A stretch of 64,000 bases of DNA from Helianthus annuus (lineage: Eukaryota > Streptophyta > Magnoliopsida > Asterales > Asteraceae). The notes under the pieces were generated by a model. It saw only the letters and a list, made by a program, of their open reading frames with translations. It made no database searches and was not told where the DNA came from. Position numbers and translations under genes: made by a program. Below are positions 34,150 through 48,787 of this stretch, one piece after another. Location of the stretch: the NCBI RefSeq assembly GCF_002127325.2, contig NC_035444.2:36407141-36471140 (forward strand), in the 5' to 3' direction. The stretch's first letter is position 1. Every line of letters starts with the position of its first letter.

Positions 34150-34239
34150 TATTCGGATAACTAGCCGTTATAAGCGGACTAGCCGTTGTGATAATTACGT
34201 CACAGATGTGACAATCCCTGCAGATCATGATTATAAATA
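34150..34239 (+). promoter_or_regulatory. Putative promoter of A's accessory gene
   Basis: GCCGTT words, ACGTCA at 34197-34202 and TATAAATA at 34232-34239 lie upstream of ATG 34392. The whole block sits between the purine tract and the gene. Confidence 0.6.
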
Positions 34240-34391
34240 GGAGATAGGGTGAGGATCAGTTTGTATTTAAATTCAAGATACACTCCCTTTATATTCTGCA
34301 CCGAAGATTGATCAGGTATTCTTCTCCTTCTCTCTTTCTTTTCTCTTTGCTCTGTTTTCTGCTTCTACTCTGTTTCCGTCTCGTTACAAAC

Positions 34392-36002
34392 ATGTTGCTC
34401 CGGAATTCTCCACACAAGGATTCCAAGAAGGATAGTCCCTTAAAAAGCCAGGGGATTATCAAGGATTCTCCTACGGAGAGGTGTTGCTTCACTGATGTTC
34501 ACATAGACAGAATTCGTCATTGCTTTCCGGCGAATGCTGTTTTCAAGTCCTTCACACCTACCGCTCTGAGTGACTCTGTTTCGGATACCTGGGTGGCTTT
34601 TCCTGCTACTCCATTTACCATAGGGTATTCATATCCTTTTCCATTGTTCACCCAATCTTTCTTTTCCTTAACCGGCATCTCATATATCCAAGCTATGCCG
34701 ATGATTTGGAGGGTTCTGTATACCTTCGAGAGGATCATCGAGCAGGAAGGGATTGATCTGGGGATGGCGGAGTTAGCTGAGTTTTACGATCTCACCACCT
34801 TTGGTTCTCACCGGTATTTGTTGAAACGGAAAGCCGGGGAGGATCACCCTGTCTTCAAGGTTACTAAGAACGATACAAACTGGAAGCGTCGCTTTTTCTT
34901 TGTTAGGAGGGATTCCATCCCAGATGGGAAGGATCTGCCCAAGGAATGGGCCACTCATGGTAGGATAGAGGATCCTCGAAGGATCACTATCAGCCCTGTC
35001 CCATATAATGAGGATCACTAATATCTCTTTTTATCTCTTGTGCAGCTATATCCATCGCTCATCTGAAATTAAGCCCTGCTGCAAAAGAGAGAGTCCTAGC
35101 TTTTAAAAAGCTTAATCCTGAAATCAGAAGTTTCCAAGTCACCGTCTAAGATTCTCAAGAAGTATCCTCTGCATCTGCCACTATGTCAAGTAAGTATCCT
35201 TATAGAAAATAAATTAAATGTAGGATGGTTTGATTAATAAAGCAGCTTATCTTGTTTTTGATTGTGTAGGTGCTGGAAAGTCTGCCAGGTCTGTCAAGTC
35301 TGCTTCTAAATTTGGGATAGATGATCTCACCAACGTCAAGCCTTCGAGGAAGAAGGCTCCTGCTGCCAGTCCTTCGGCTTCAGCCCCCAAGGCACCTATC
35401 CGGGGCAAGGGAAAAAAGAGGAAAACCTCTGAAGATCTCCAAGGATTTCCCCTCCTCCGTCAGCAATTCCTTGACTACGTGAATGAGGTAAGGATCACTG
35501 CCCCTGTTGGTTATCCGTTTCGAATATCCTGTTTCTTTGAGGATCATCCGGTTCTGAACTTACCTTACTTCCCTCTTTGAAGAAACTTGCCGAGATCGAG
35601 ACCTATCTTGGCCATGTTGAGGATCAAGAGAGCCAGATTGCCGACCTTCAACAAATGGGCGTGCTTAAGGATCTCAAGATAGCAGATCTTGAGAAGGAAC
35701 TCCGGGCCATGAAGGATGAGGCTGCTCAGAGGTTGATCGATATGGATAACGAGAAGCAGGAGATCACCCAAGACGCCAAGGTCTCCGCGGCAATTGCTAT
35801 GTACAAGATACAACTTCAGATGGCTGAGGAGGCTCAGGATCCTACCTTTGACAAAAGCTCGTGGGACGTTGAAGGTTGGAAGGCAAGGCTGGCGGACCTG
35901 GAGGACGAGGATGAGGCTGAGGAGATCCCCATGCTGGAAGGCGGTGATGCTGAGAAGGATCAAGGTGGCGATGCTGGTGGTGATGAAGCAGCGAAGGTGT
36001 AG
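34392..36002 (+). pseudogene. Accessory four-exon antisense gene of element A
   Basis: Predicted exons are 34392-34959, 35046-35189, 35270-35487 and 35583-36002. Introns begin GTAGGA, GTAAGT and GTAAGG and end CAG, TAG and AAG. Exon lengths 568, 144, 218 and 420 give phases 1, 1, 0 and a 449-codon frame. Exon 1 carries the YPFPLFTQSFF...MPMIWRVLYTFERI block, exon 3 the basic GKKRKTS stretch, and exon 4 a coiled coil (ETYLGHVEDQESQIADLQQ) with an acidic tail. A single TAA (35147-35149, exon 2) replaces a Gln-type codon. The acceptor of intron 3 (TTTGAAG) is weaker than in F and B. Without splicing, exon 1 would end 21 codons later at a TAA. The function is unknown; a Gag-like or regulatory role is a guess. 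Confidence 0.72.
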
Positions 36003-37405
36003 GCTGCATGATTGGGCGATGATGGATATTTCGAGACTAGGCCGGAGCCCAATTTTTTAGGATTGGTAGTGGTTTTTTGTGGTAGTGGTGTTTGTGAACA
36101 ATTATGGTCTGTAATATCTGAACAATAGATTTTAGGGTAAAGGATCCTGGATCCTTTGAACAATAGGTAGGATTACAAAAAGGTGGAGGGATCCTCTGTT
36201 TGGGGGATGAAGCCTTTGTGATCCTGCCGCTTTTACTTTCCTGCAGACCACATAGACAATGGACACCCTTTGCCAACCCATGTGGACGGGCCACGTTTTG
36301 CTGGTAGAAATGTGGGTTGGCAATTTTGACAACTTTTTGAAAGGGTTAATGATCCTTTTGTTTAATAATATAACTTTAACTTTTCTGGCTTATCTCGTGT
36401 TGGTATCCTTATCTTCTTGTTTCTTAGTTGTTTTTGTAGTATATTTGTTTAAAGTGGCAAGAGTTGAAAATATATTTAATAAAGTTAGGATATGATCCTA
36501 GATCAAATATCCTGATATTGAAAATATTCAAAGTATTTTAGTTCAAGGATCATAGGTTTGGTTGTCAAAGTATAAGGGTCGGTTAGGATAATGAGTATAA
36601 TCAAAATAGTCAAGGATCATACCTGAGGATCCAAGTTAGGATCCTAACCTTCAATCGGGATAACCATAAGTAAAACTTTTAATGGATATTAAGGATTAAG
36701 GATCCTTAATTGTTTAACTTCGAAAACCTGAAAAAACGGAACATAACTTGGGACTAAGCCAATGTAAGAGATAAATTAGCAACTGGGGACATGCTCAAAG
36801 GATAACCGAGAATGATCCCGGAGGATCACTGGGGACAAGCCCAAAGGATAACTGGGGATGATCCCGGAGGATCACTGGGGACAAGCCCAAAGGATCGTAT
36901 GTAAACTGGAGTATGGCCCTTACTGGCGACTATCCAAACTTAGTGACATGAAAATGTCAAAACCTTAGCTAACGTGAAAACGTTAGAAACCTTAGGAACG
37001 GATGTATGGTACGTCTACCATTATACGGAGGATCCTGGGTATAGCCAGTACGATGAGGTTGTCAGCCCCGGAAGTGGGTACTGGTCCCAAAGACGTGAAC
37101 TATATCAGGATCATCGTGCGCTGCTGGCGGAAACTGGGGATAATCCCAAGGATAACTCGGGTTGGACCCAAGGATCTGCGGTGCTTTTGAAGAGCTTTGA
37201 CGATATGCTGAAGATACCTGAACTATCATAACTCAAATGTTTCGTGAGTAGAGGATGAAGGATACATGATCCTTATCCTTAGGTAAAAAGTAAGAAAATA
37301 CAATAGTTTCTAGGATAAGCATATTACCAGAGTAAGGATCACTGATATCACCGGGATCCTTTAAGGATACTTCAATGTAAGGATCACGTGCATGGAGGAT
37401 CATGT
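36003..37405. other. Element A non-coding region
   Basis: No supported gene. It has the 3' untranslated part of the accessory gene, degenerate 22-bp units (36781-36895) mixed with a GATGATCCCGGAGGATC variant, and the conserved block 36896-37130. Confidence 0.6.
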
Positions 37406-40711
<3,306 letters not shown>

Positions 40712-43282
40712 CTATTGCTCCCTTGGCTTCGAGGTTGGCTTCATAGATGAGGTATAACAATCCTTAGCCTCCTGCTGATCACTGTCGATCTTGATTATCC
40801 CCCATGGGCTAGGGAGCTTCACACATTGATGGTAGGTGGATGGGACTGCTTTCATATCATGTATCCAAGGCCTGCCAAGGATAACGTTGCAACAGGATAA
40901 ACAGTCAATAACACAAAATTTCTGATAATTATGTAATCCTTCCACGTAGATTGGGAGTTTGATGTCCCCCAGAGTTTTCTTCGTTTCCCCACTGAATCCT
41001 ACAAGCACGGAGGATCTCGGTGTGATGTCTGATTCTGGGATACCCATTTTCTTCAGAACATCAAGCTGGATAATGTTCACTGAGCTCCCTCCATCAATAA
41101 GGATCCTGCGGACAAAATGGTTAGAGATAAAGAGAGTGATGACTAAACTATCATGGTGAGGATCCTGAATGTTAATGCGATCATCCTCATCAAATGTTAT
41201 CATCTTCCCTTCTGAGACACTTGATGTTCTAATAGGCCTTTCACCATTGTCCATTTTTGATTCTTTTGCATGTCTTTTGGCCGCCGAGAAGGATGTACCA
41301 CAGATGTCTGATCCTTCGGATATAAAGTTGATCACTTGTGCATTTGCCGGCGGTGCTGGAGCTTTTTCGGGGATCCTTTCAGGATCCTGGTTCCTTTGCT
41401 TTTTTCTCCCCAACAATTCTTTTAGATGCCCCTTGCTTAACAGATATCCAATCTCTTTTCTTAAAGCTATGCATACTTCAGTTAGATGCCCGAAATCCTC
41501 ATGGTATGCACACCATTTTGACTTGTCTTTAGTCCCGGATGGTTTATCATTCTTCCTGGGCCATCTAGCTTTTTCACCTAGATTCTGCATTGCAAGGATC
41601 AATTCATGATTATCAACGGAAAAACAGTATTCTGAGATTGGAGGATAATCTTCATCATCCTCTTCTTGGTCAACAGCATGCACATTCTTGTTCTCATTTC
41701 GATGGTAGGATTTAAATTTGTTGTTCTTGAAGGAGGATCCTTGCTTCTCCTGTTTTGAGGATCCTACTTGTCTCTCCTGGATCCTCTTGTCATCCTCTAG
41801 CCGGATGAACCTGAGTGCTCGAGTTCTTACTTCATCTAGATTCCTGCATGGTGTCATAACAAGATCATCATAGAATAATGAATCCTTAAGCAGTCCCATT
41901 TTGAAGGCTTCAACAGCCGTAGCCATATCCAAGTTGGGAATGTCCAAGGATTCTTTACTAAATTTAGTTATATAATCCCTTAATGATTCATTATGATTTT
42001 GAGTTATCCTGTACAAATCACTAGTTAATTTTTCAATTTTTCTGCTACAAGAGAATTGGTTATTGAATAAATTAACTAAATTAGCAAATGAAGTAATAGA
42101 GTAGGGGGGAAGACTTAGCAGCCACTTAAGAGCTGATCCAGTAAGAGTGGATCCAAATCCTTTACATAGGCATGCTTCCTTCAACTTTTCTGGGATAGGA
42201 TTGATCTCCATCCTCTCCCTGTATTGTGCTATATGCTCCTCTGGATCCGTTGTGCCATCATACAGCTTCATGGTAGGGATATGGAACCTTTTGGGTACCT
42301 CTGCATCACAAATTGGTGGTGCAAAGCGAGATACCTTGTGGCTTCCATCTGCAATCTCTGGGATAGGCTTGACTACCCCTGGAACACTTGAGATCATATC
42401 TTTTAGCTTCTGCAACTCCCTGGCCATAGCATGATTGGTACCTGTATCCTGCATGAATCCATGGTTAGTGGTAGGATAATTATTTAAAGTGTTACCTCCC
42501 ATTGGGTTCAAGTTAGGGAATCCATATTGCTGGGATTCCGGAACAACGGAGGGACCAGTGGAAGCAATGGTCTGCATTGGAATGAAGTCCCCTTGATGGA
42601 CATCTAGACTTCCTGTTTGCAAACTTTTTAGGGATCCTGGCATCTGGAAGGATCCTGGTGTCTGGGATGATCCTGGAACGAAGGAGGATCCTTGAACCTG
42701 GGATGATCCTGGAACAAAGGAGGATCCTTGGCCCTGGAATGATCCTGGAACAAACTAGGATCCTTGAAACTGTTGTGCCCCCGGATAGGCTCCTGAATTC
42801 ATGAAGGATCCCATGTACTGAGGATAGGATCCTACTGGCTGAAAATGTGAGCCTGATGTCTGAGTCATTGCTGCCGAGTTGAGATGTGATCCTCTTGACT
42901 CCCCTATGATTTGCATGTCCGGGATCCCTGATGGCTGGGAAGTGATCATTGGAGTATCGAAGCTCAAGGATTTGGGCATCAGTGGGGAGTGATCCTCTGC
43001 CGCTTTCTTTTGTCTTTTGAGGTCTCCAATTTCCCTGAGGATCCTGTCATTAGTCTCATCCTGCCGCTGCATACGATCCTTCATCTGCAAAATTAAAGCA
43101 AATATATCACTAGTACTGGGAATAGAAGAATTCATAGCAGAAGAAGATGGAGGTTTAGAGAAAGTGGGAGTTGATCTCTTCTCAGTATTTTTCTGAGATC
43201 CTGCCGGTGGAGGAGGCAAAGTGGTCTGTGATGAGGTGACTGCAGACATCGCCGTGGACGTGTTCTTCAATGATGAAGCCAT
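40712..43282 (-). pseudogene. gag-pro: Gag-protease of element A, one nonsense codon
   Basis: The start is ATG 43282 (MASSLKNTS); the upstream in-frame TTG codon is not used. The length would be 856 aa, equal to the intact copy at 59307. It has a coiled-coil stretch (MKDRMQRQDETNDRILRE), a Gly-Ser repeat block, a retrotransposon Gag domain (KLYDGTTDPEEHIAQY...), CAYHEDFGHLTEVC (knuckle-like) and a DGGS-type protease. TAG at 42755-42757 replaces a Tyr codon (GSYFVPG in E) by a C-to-G change. The rest, from Met 42643 on, is open to the readthrough TAG 40712-40714. No other defect seen. Confidence 0.9.
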
Positions 43283-43338
43283 ATAACTCTTTGAAATGAT
43301 TTCGAACAAAAGATTTTCTTATGAATGAAGCACCAATT

Positions 43339-43356
43339 GCCCCACGGTGGGCGCCA
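43339..43356 (-). promoter_or_regulatory. Primer binding site of element A (tRNA-Lys type)
   Basis: On the minus strand, TGGCGCCCACCGTGGGGC begins three bases inside the 5' LTR. From memory it is complementary over 18 nt to the 3' end of plant tRNA-Lys. The same site follows each LTR in array E. Confidence 0.75.
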
Positions 43357-43359
43357 AAC

Positions 43360-44088
43360 TGTTTTGGTCAAAAATCACACAAGGATAATGCAACCAAACT
43401 TTATGTAAACGGGGTATGATGCTTGGTTAATTATGAAAGTAAAGGATCACTTCTGTGATAAAGATGCAAAGACACAACGATTTATACGAGGAAAAAGCCC
43501 TTGATCAATATATGATCTCCGGCATAAAAAACCTCGGGTGATGGCAACTACCGATCACCAAACTTCAATATAAGAACAAAATGATTACAACTTCGGATGA
43601 TAATGAGCTAAGTACAAGGATCACTATTGTTTCGAGTGTCTAAGTGTGTGAGAGTTGCGGTGTATGTCGTGTGTCCTCTTCCAAATGATGGAGAGTGGTA
43701 TTTATACAAGTGTAGGTGACCTATTTTAGGTAAAAGGACTAATTATCAGCTCATTACCCCTTTAGAAATAAAAGACAATCTAGCCTAAATTGCTGCCCAT
43801 GAATCAAGCCATGTTTCCATATCCTGTGCAACGTCTATCTCCGATTAAGCTCTTGCCATAATTATGAAGACGCGTCCCTTGATCATGATGCCTAGAGCGT
43901 ATCCTGCTAGATGTTCCTGCAAAACAATATGGTATTAAGTGGAAGTGGCCGTTAGTATGAGGATCACCATAATGTCCCATGATCCTGATCCTGAAGTCCT
44001 GCTGAGGATCACTGTCTGCCAAAGAAACAAGGATCACTGGTTAGGATCACGTATAAGGATCACCTATAATGAAAATCCAGCCCTAACA
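43360..44088 (-). repeat. 5' LTR of element A (729 bp)
   Basis: It appears identical to 33347-34075 except T at 43689 for C at 33676. Confidence 0.92.
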
Positions 44089-44173
44089 GCAGCCATTTAA
44101 GAGCTGATCCAGTAAGAGTGGATCCAAATCCTTTACATAGGCATGCTTCCTTTAACTTTTCTGGGATTGGATT
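44089..44173 (-). pseudogene. Gag fragment of element B beyond the A insertion
   Basis: It starts with the GCAGC duplication and continues B's gag (minus strand: CKGFGSTLTGSALKW region), with several base differences from A's gag. It ends at the next inserted LTR, whose preceding five bases are GGATT. Confidence 0.85.
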
Positions 44174-44753
44174 TGTTTTGGTCAAAAATCACACAAGGAT
44201 AATGCAACCAAACTTCATGTAAACGGGGAATGATGCTTGGTTTGTTGTATAAAGTAAAGGATCACTTTAAAGTAAAATATGCAAGTGACACAAGGATTTA
44301 TACGAGGAAAAAGCCCTTGATCAATGATCTCCGGCATAAAAAACCTCGGGTGATGGAAACTACCGATCACCAAACTTCAATATAACAAAAGATGTTTACA
44401 ACTTCGGATGGTAACGAGCTAGGTACAAAGATTGCTATGGTGTGGTGTGCTAGAGTGTGTAAGAAACGTGTCTCCTCTTCCTAATGGCGAAGAGTGCCTT
44501 TTATATAAGTGTATGGGGTTGTATTTTAGGTAAATTAGCTAACTACTAGCTCGTTACCCCTTTAGAAATAGAAGTAATTTAGCCTAACTAATTTCCCTTG
44601 AATTGTGCTAAGTTTCCATATTCTCCACAGCGTCTATTTCTGGTAATACGTGTGCAAGATTAGCGTGGAGGATTCCTTGATTACGTTGCCAAGACCAGGT
44701 CCAACTCGTAATTCCTGCAAAACAACATTAAATATAAAGAGAACAATCGTTAG
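44174..44753 (-). repeat. Truncated Tat LTR D (580 bp)
   Basis: It is in minus orientation and begins TGTTTTGGTC on the plus strand, inside B's gag. It is closer to the LTRs of F and B than to A's. It is cut at ATCGTTAG by the first LTR of array E; the missing ~140 bp should lie beyond the window. It could be a 3' LTR of another element or a solo LTR. Confidence 0.85.
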
Positions 44754-45482
44754 TGTTAGGGCTGGATTTTTATTATAGGTGATCCTTACACGTGATCCTA
44801 ACCAGTGATCCTTGTTTCTTTGGCAGACAGTGATCCTCAGCCGGACTTCAGGATCAGGATCATGGGACATTATAGGATCCTCATACTAACGATCATCTTC
44901 GCTTAATGCAATGTTATTTTTGCAGGAATATCTAGCAGGATACGCTCTAAGCATCATGATCAAGGGACGCGTCTTCACAATTATGGCAAGAGCTTAATCG
45001 GAGATAGACGTTGCACAGGATATGGAAACATGGCTTGATTCATGGGCAGCAATTTAGGCTAGATTGTCTTTTATTTCTAAAGGGGTAATGAGCTGATAAT
45101 TAGTCCTTTTACCTAAAATAGGTCACCTACACTTGTATAAATACCACTCTCCATCATTTGGAAGGGGACACACGATATACAACGCAACTCTCACACACTT
45201 AGACATTCGAAACAATAGTGATCCTTGTACTCAGCTCATTATCATCCGAAGTTGTAATCATTTTGCTCTTATATTGAAGTTTGGTGATCGGTAGTTGCCA
45301 TCACCCGAGGTTTTTTATGCCGGAGATCATATGTTGATCAAGGGCTTTTTCCTCGTATAAATCGTTGTGTCTTTGCATCTTTATCACAGAAGTGATCCTT
45401 TACTTTCATAATTAACCAAGCATCATACCCCGTTTACATAAAGTTTGGTTACATTATCCTTGTGTGATTTTTGACCAAAACA
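44754..45482 (+). repeat. LTR E0, first LTR of the array
   Basis: 729 bp, TGTTAGGGC to CCAAAACA, with TATAAATA at 45136-45143. It carries many differences from LTRs E1-E3 (for example around 44840-44930), so it belongs to an older copy. The primer site follows at 45486-45503. Confidence 0.9.
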
Positions 45483-45559
45483 GTTTGGCGCCCACCGTGG
45501 GGCAATTGGTGCTTCATTCATAAGATAATCTTTTGTTCGAAATCATTTCAAAGAGTTAC

Positions 45560-47020
45560 ATGGCTTCATCATTGAAGAACACGTCCACGGCGATGTCAGC
45601 AGTCACCTCATCACAGACCACTTTGCCTCCTCCACCGGCAGGATCTCAGAAAAATACTGAGAAGAGATCAACTCCCACTTTCTCTAAACCTCCATCTTCT
45701 TCTGCTATGAATTCTTCTATTCCCAGTACTAGTGATATATTTGCTTTAATTTTGCAGATGAAGGATCGTATGCAGCGGCAGGATGAGACTAATGACAGGA
45801 TCCTCAGGGAAATTGGAGACCTCAAAAGACAAAAGAAAGCGGCAGAGGATCACTCCCCACTGATGCCCAAATCCTTGAGCTTCGATACTCCAATGATCAC
45901 TTCCCAGCCATCAGGGATCCCGGACGTGCAAATCATAGGGGAGTCGAGAGGATCACATCTCAACTCGGCAGCAATGACTCAGACATCAGACTCACATTTT
46001 CAGCCAGTAGGATCCTATCCTCAGTACATGGGATCCTTCATGAATTCAGGAGCCTATCCGGGGGCACAGCAGTTTCAAGGATCCTACTTTGTTCCAGGAT
46101 CATTCCAGGGCCAAGGATCCTCCTTTGTCCCAGGATCATCCCAGGTTCAAGGATCCTCCTTCGTTCCCGGATCACCCCAGACACCAGGATCCTTCCAGAT
46201 ACCAGGATCCCTAAAAAGTTTGCAAACAGGAAGTCTAGATGTCCATCAAGGGGACTTCATTCCAATGCAGACCATTGCTTCCACTGGTCCCTCCGTTGTT
46301 CCAGGATCCCAGCAATATGGGTTCCCTAACTTGAACCCAATGGGAGGTAACACTTTAAATAATTATCCTACCACTAACCATGGATTCATGCAGGATACAG
46401 GTACCAATCATGCTATGGCCAGGGAGTTGCAGAAGCTAAAAGATATGATCTCAAGTGTTCCAGGGGTAGTCAAGCCTATCCCAGAGATTGCAGATGGAAG
46501 CCACAAGGTATCTCGCTTTGCACCACCAATTTGTGATGCAGAGGTACCTAAAAGGTTCCATATCCCTACCATGAAGCTGTATGATGGCACAACGGATCCA
46601 GAGGAGCATATAGCACAATACAGGGAAAGGATGGAGATCAATCCTATCCCAGAAAAGTTGAAGGAAGCATGCCTATGTAAAGGATTTGGATCCACTCTTA
46701 CTGGATCAGCTCTTAAGTGGCTGCTAAGTCTCCCCCCCTACTATATTACTTCATTTGCTAATTTAGTTAATTTATTCAATAACCAATTCTCTTGTAGCAG
46801 AAAAATTGAAAAATTAACTAGTGATTTGTACAGGATAACTCAAAATCATAATGAATCATTAAGGGATTATATAACTAAATTTAGTAAAGAATCCTTGGAC
46901 ATTCCCAACTTGGATATGGCTACGGCTGTTGAAGCCTTCAAAATGGGACTGCTTAAGGATTCATTATTCTATGATGATCTTGTTATGACACCATGTGTTA
47001 GGGCTGGATTTTCATTATAG
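45560..47020 (+). pseudogene. gag: Truncated gag E0, fused to LTR E1
   Basis: The start is ATG 45560 (MASSLKN). The native gag runs to 46995 (MTPC) and then reads eight codons into the next LTR before TAG 47018-47020, giving 486 aa. It keeps the coiled-coil segment, the Gly-Ser repeats and most of the Gag domain but lacks the knuckle and protease. It differs from the other gags at several residues (PGSFQIPG, VPGSQQYG, PPYYITS). Confidence 0.88.
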
Positions 47021-47724
47021 GTGATCCTTATACGTGATCCTAACCAGTGATCCTTGTTTCTTTGGCAGACAGTGATCCTCAGCAGGACTTCAGGATCAGG
47101 ATCATGGGACATTATGGTGATCCTCATACTAACGGCCACTTCCACTTAATACCATATTGTTTTGCAGGAACATCTAGCAGGATACGCTCTAGGCATCATG
47201 ATCAAGGGACGCGTCTTCATAATTATGGCAAGAGCTTAATCGGAGATAGACGTTGCACAGGATATGGAAACATGGCTTGATTCATGGGCAGCAATTTAGG
47301 CTAGATTGTCTTTTATTTCTAAAGGGGTAATGAGCTGATAATTAGTCCTTTTACCTAAAATAGGTCACCTACACTTGTATAAATACCACTCTCCATCATT
47401 TGGAAGAGGACACACGACATACACCGCAACTCTCACACACTTAGACACTCGAAACAATAGTGATCCTTGTACTTAGCTCATTATCATCCGAAGTTGTAAT
47501 CATTTTGTTCTTATATTGAAGTTTGGTGATCGGTAGTTGCCATCACCCGAGGTTTTTTATGCCGGAGATCATATATTGATCAAGGGCTTTTTCCTCGTAT
47601 AAATCGTTGTGTCTTTGCATCTTTATCACAGAAGTGATCCTTTACTTTCATAATTAACCAAGCATCATACCCCGTTTACATAAAGTTTGGTTGCATTATC
47701 CTTGTGTGATTTTTGACCAAAACA
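46996..47724 (+). repeat. LTR E1
   Basis: 729 bp, directly after ...ACACCATG of gag E0. Primer site at 47728-47745. It appears identical to E2 and E3. Confidence 0.9.
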
Positions 47725-48392
47725 GTTTGGCGCCCACCGTGGGGCAATTGGTGCTTCATTCATAAGAAAATCTTTTGTTCGAAATCATTTCAAAGAGTTA
47801 TATGGCTTCATCATTGAAGAACACGTCCACGGCGATGTCTGCAGTCACCTCATCACACACCACTTTGCCTCCTCCACCGGCAGGATCTCAGAAAAATACT
47901 GAGAAGAGATCAACTCCCACTTTCTCTAAACCTCCATCTTCTTCTGCTATGAATTCTTCTATTCCCAGTACTAGTGATATATTTGCTTTAATTTTGCAGA
48001 TGAAGGATCGTATGCAGCGGCAGGATGAGACTAATGACAGGATCCTCAGGGAAATTGGAGACCTCAAAAGACAAAAGAAAGCGGCAGAGGATCACTCCCC
48101 ACTGATGCCCAAATCCTTGAGCTTCGATACTCCAATGATCACTTCCCAGCCATCAGGGATCCCGGACATGCAAATCATAGGGGAGTCAAGAGGATCACAT
48201 CTCAACTCGGCAGCAATGACTCAGACATCAGGCTCACATTTTCAGCCAGTAGGATCCTATCCTCAGTACATGGGATCCTTCATGAATTCAGGAGCCTATC
48301 CGGGGGCACAGTAGTTTCAAGGATCCTATTTTGTTCCAGGATCATTCCAGGGCCAAGGATCCTCCTTTGTTCCAAGATCATCCCAGGTTCAA

Positions 48393-48397
48393 GGATC
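48393..48397. repeat. Target-site duplication of the gag-only element, left (GGATC)
   Basis: It matches GGATC at 55414-55418. Confidence 0.88.
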
Positions 48398-48787
48398 TGT
48401 TAGGACCGGTTTGACTCCGAAACGATTGCGTATGACACGTTCGACGTGCGGAATTCGTGAACGTGAACGACCGAAACACACGAGACGTACTCAATCTGTG
48501 ATTCTATAGAAATGTATGAAAGTATACAAGCAACACGAATCACCTTTTGCCTTTCTCTCTCTACTTTCTCTCTCTAACCTCTAAGCTCCAAGATGTGAAA
48601 TGGCAAAAGTCTCTAACTAAAAGCCTAAGGCTTCTATTTATAGGCCAAGGTATAAGGAGAGTTCTCCTTATTTACAATCATGCCACCTTGCCTTTTAGTA
48701 ACAAGATATAACAATATAATCACTAAAGATCTTCTGTTTCTGCTACGAACTGAGATGACGGAGGCGATAGACATAAATGTACTAACA
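48398..48787 (-). repeat. 3' LTR of the gag-only element (390 bp)
   Basis: It begins TGTTAGGACC and ends GTACTAACA on the plus strand. On the minus strand CCTATAAATAG (48644-48634) is a good TATA box. Confidence 0.9.

Noticed and set aside
43804..44037. 77-codon ORF found in every 729-bp Tat LTR (also 33791, 47047, 56310, 58552)
   Set aside because: It is conserved only as part of identical LTRs, overlaps the expected transcript start region and has no domain.
46408..46695. 95-codon antisense ORF repeated under each Tat gag (also 42147, 55671, 57913, 60155)
   Set aside because: It is a shadow of the conserved Gag domain in another frame.
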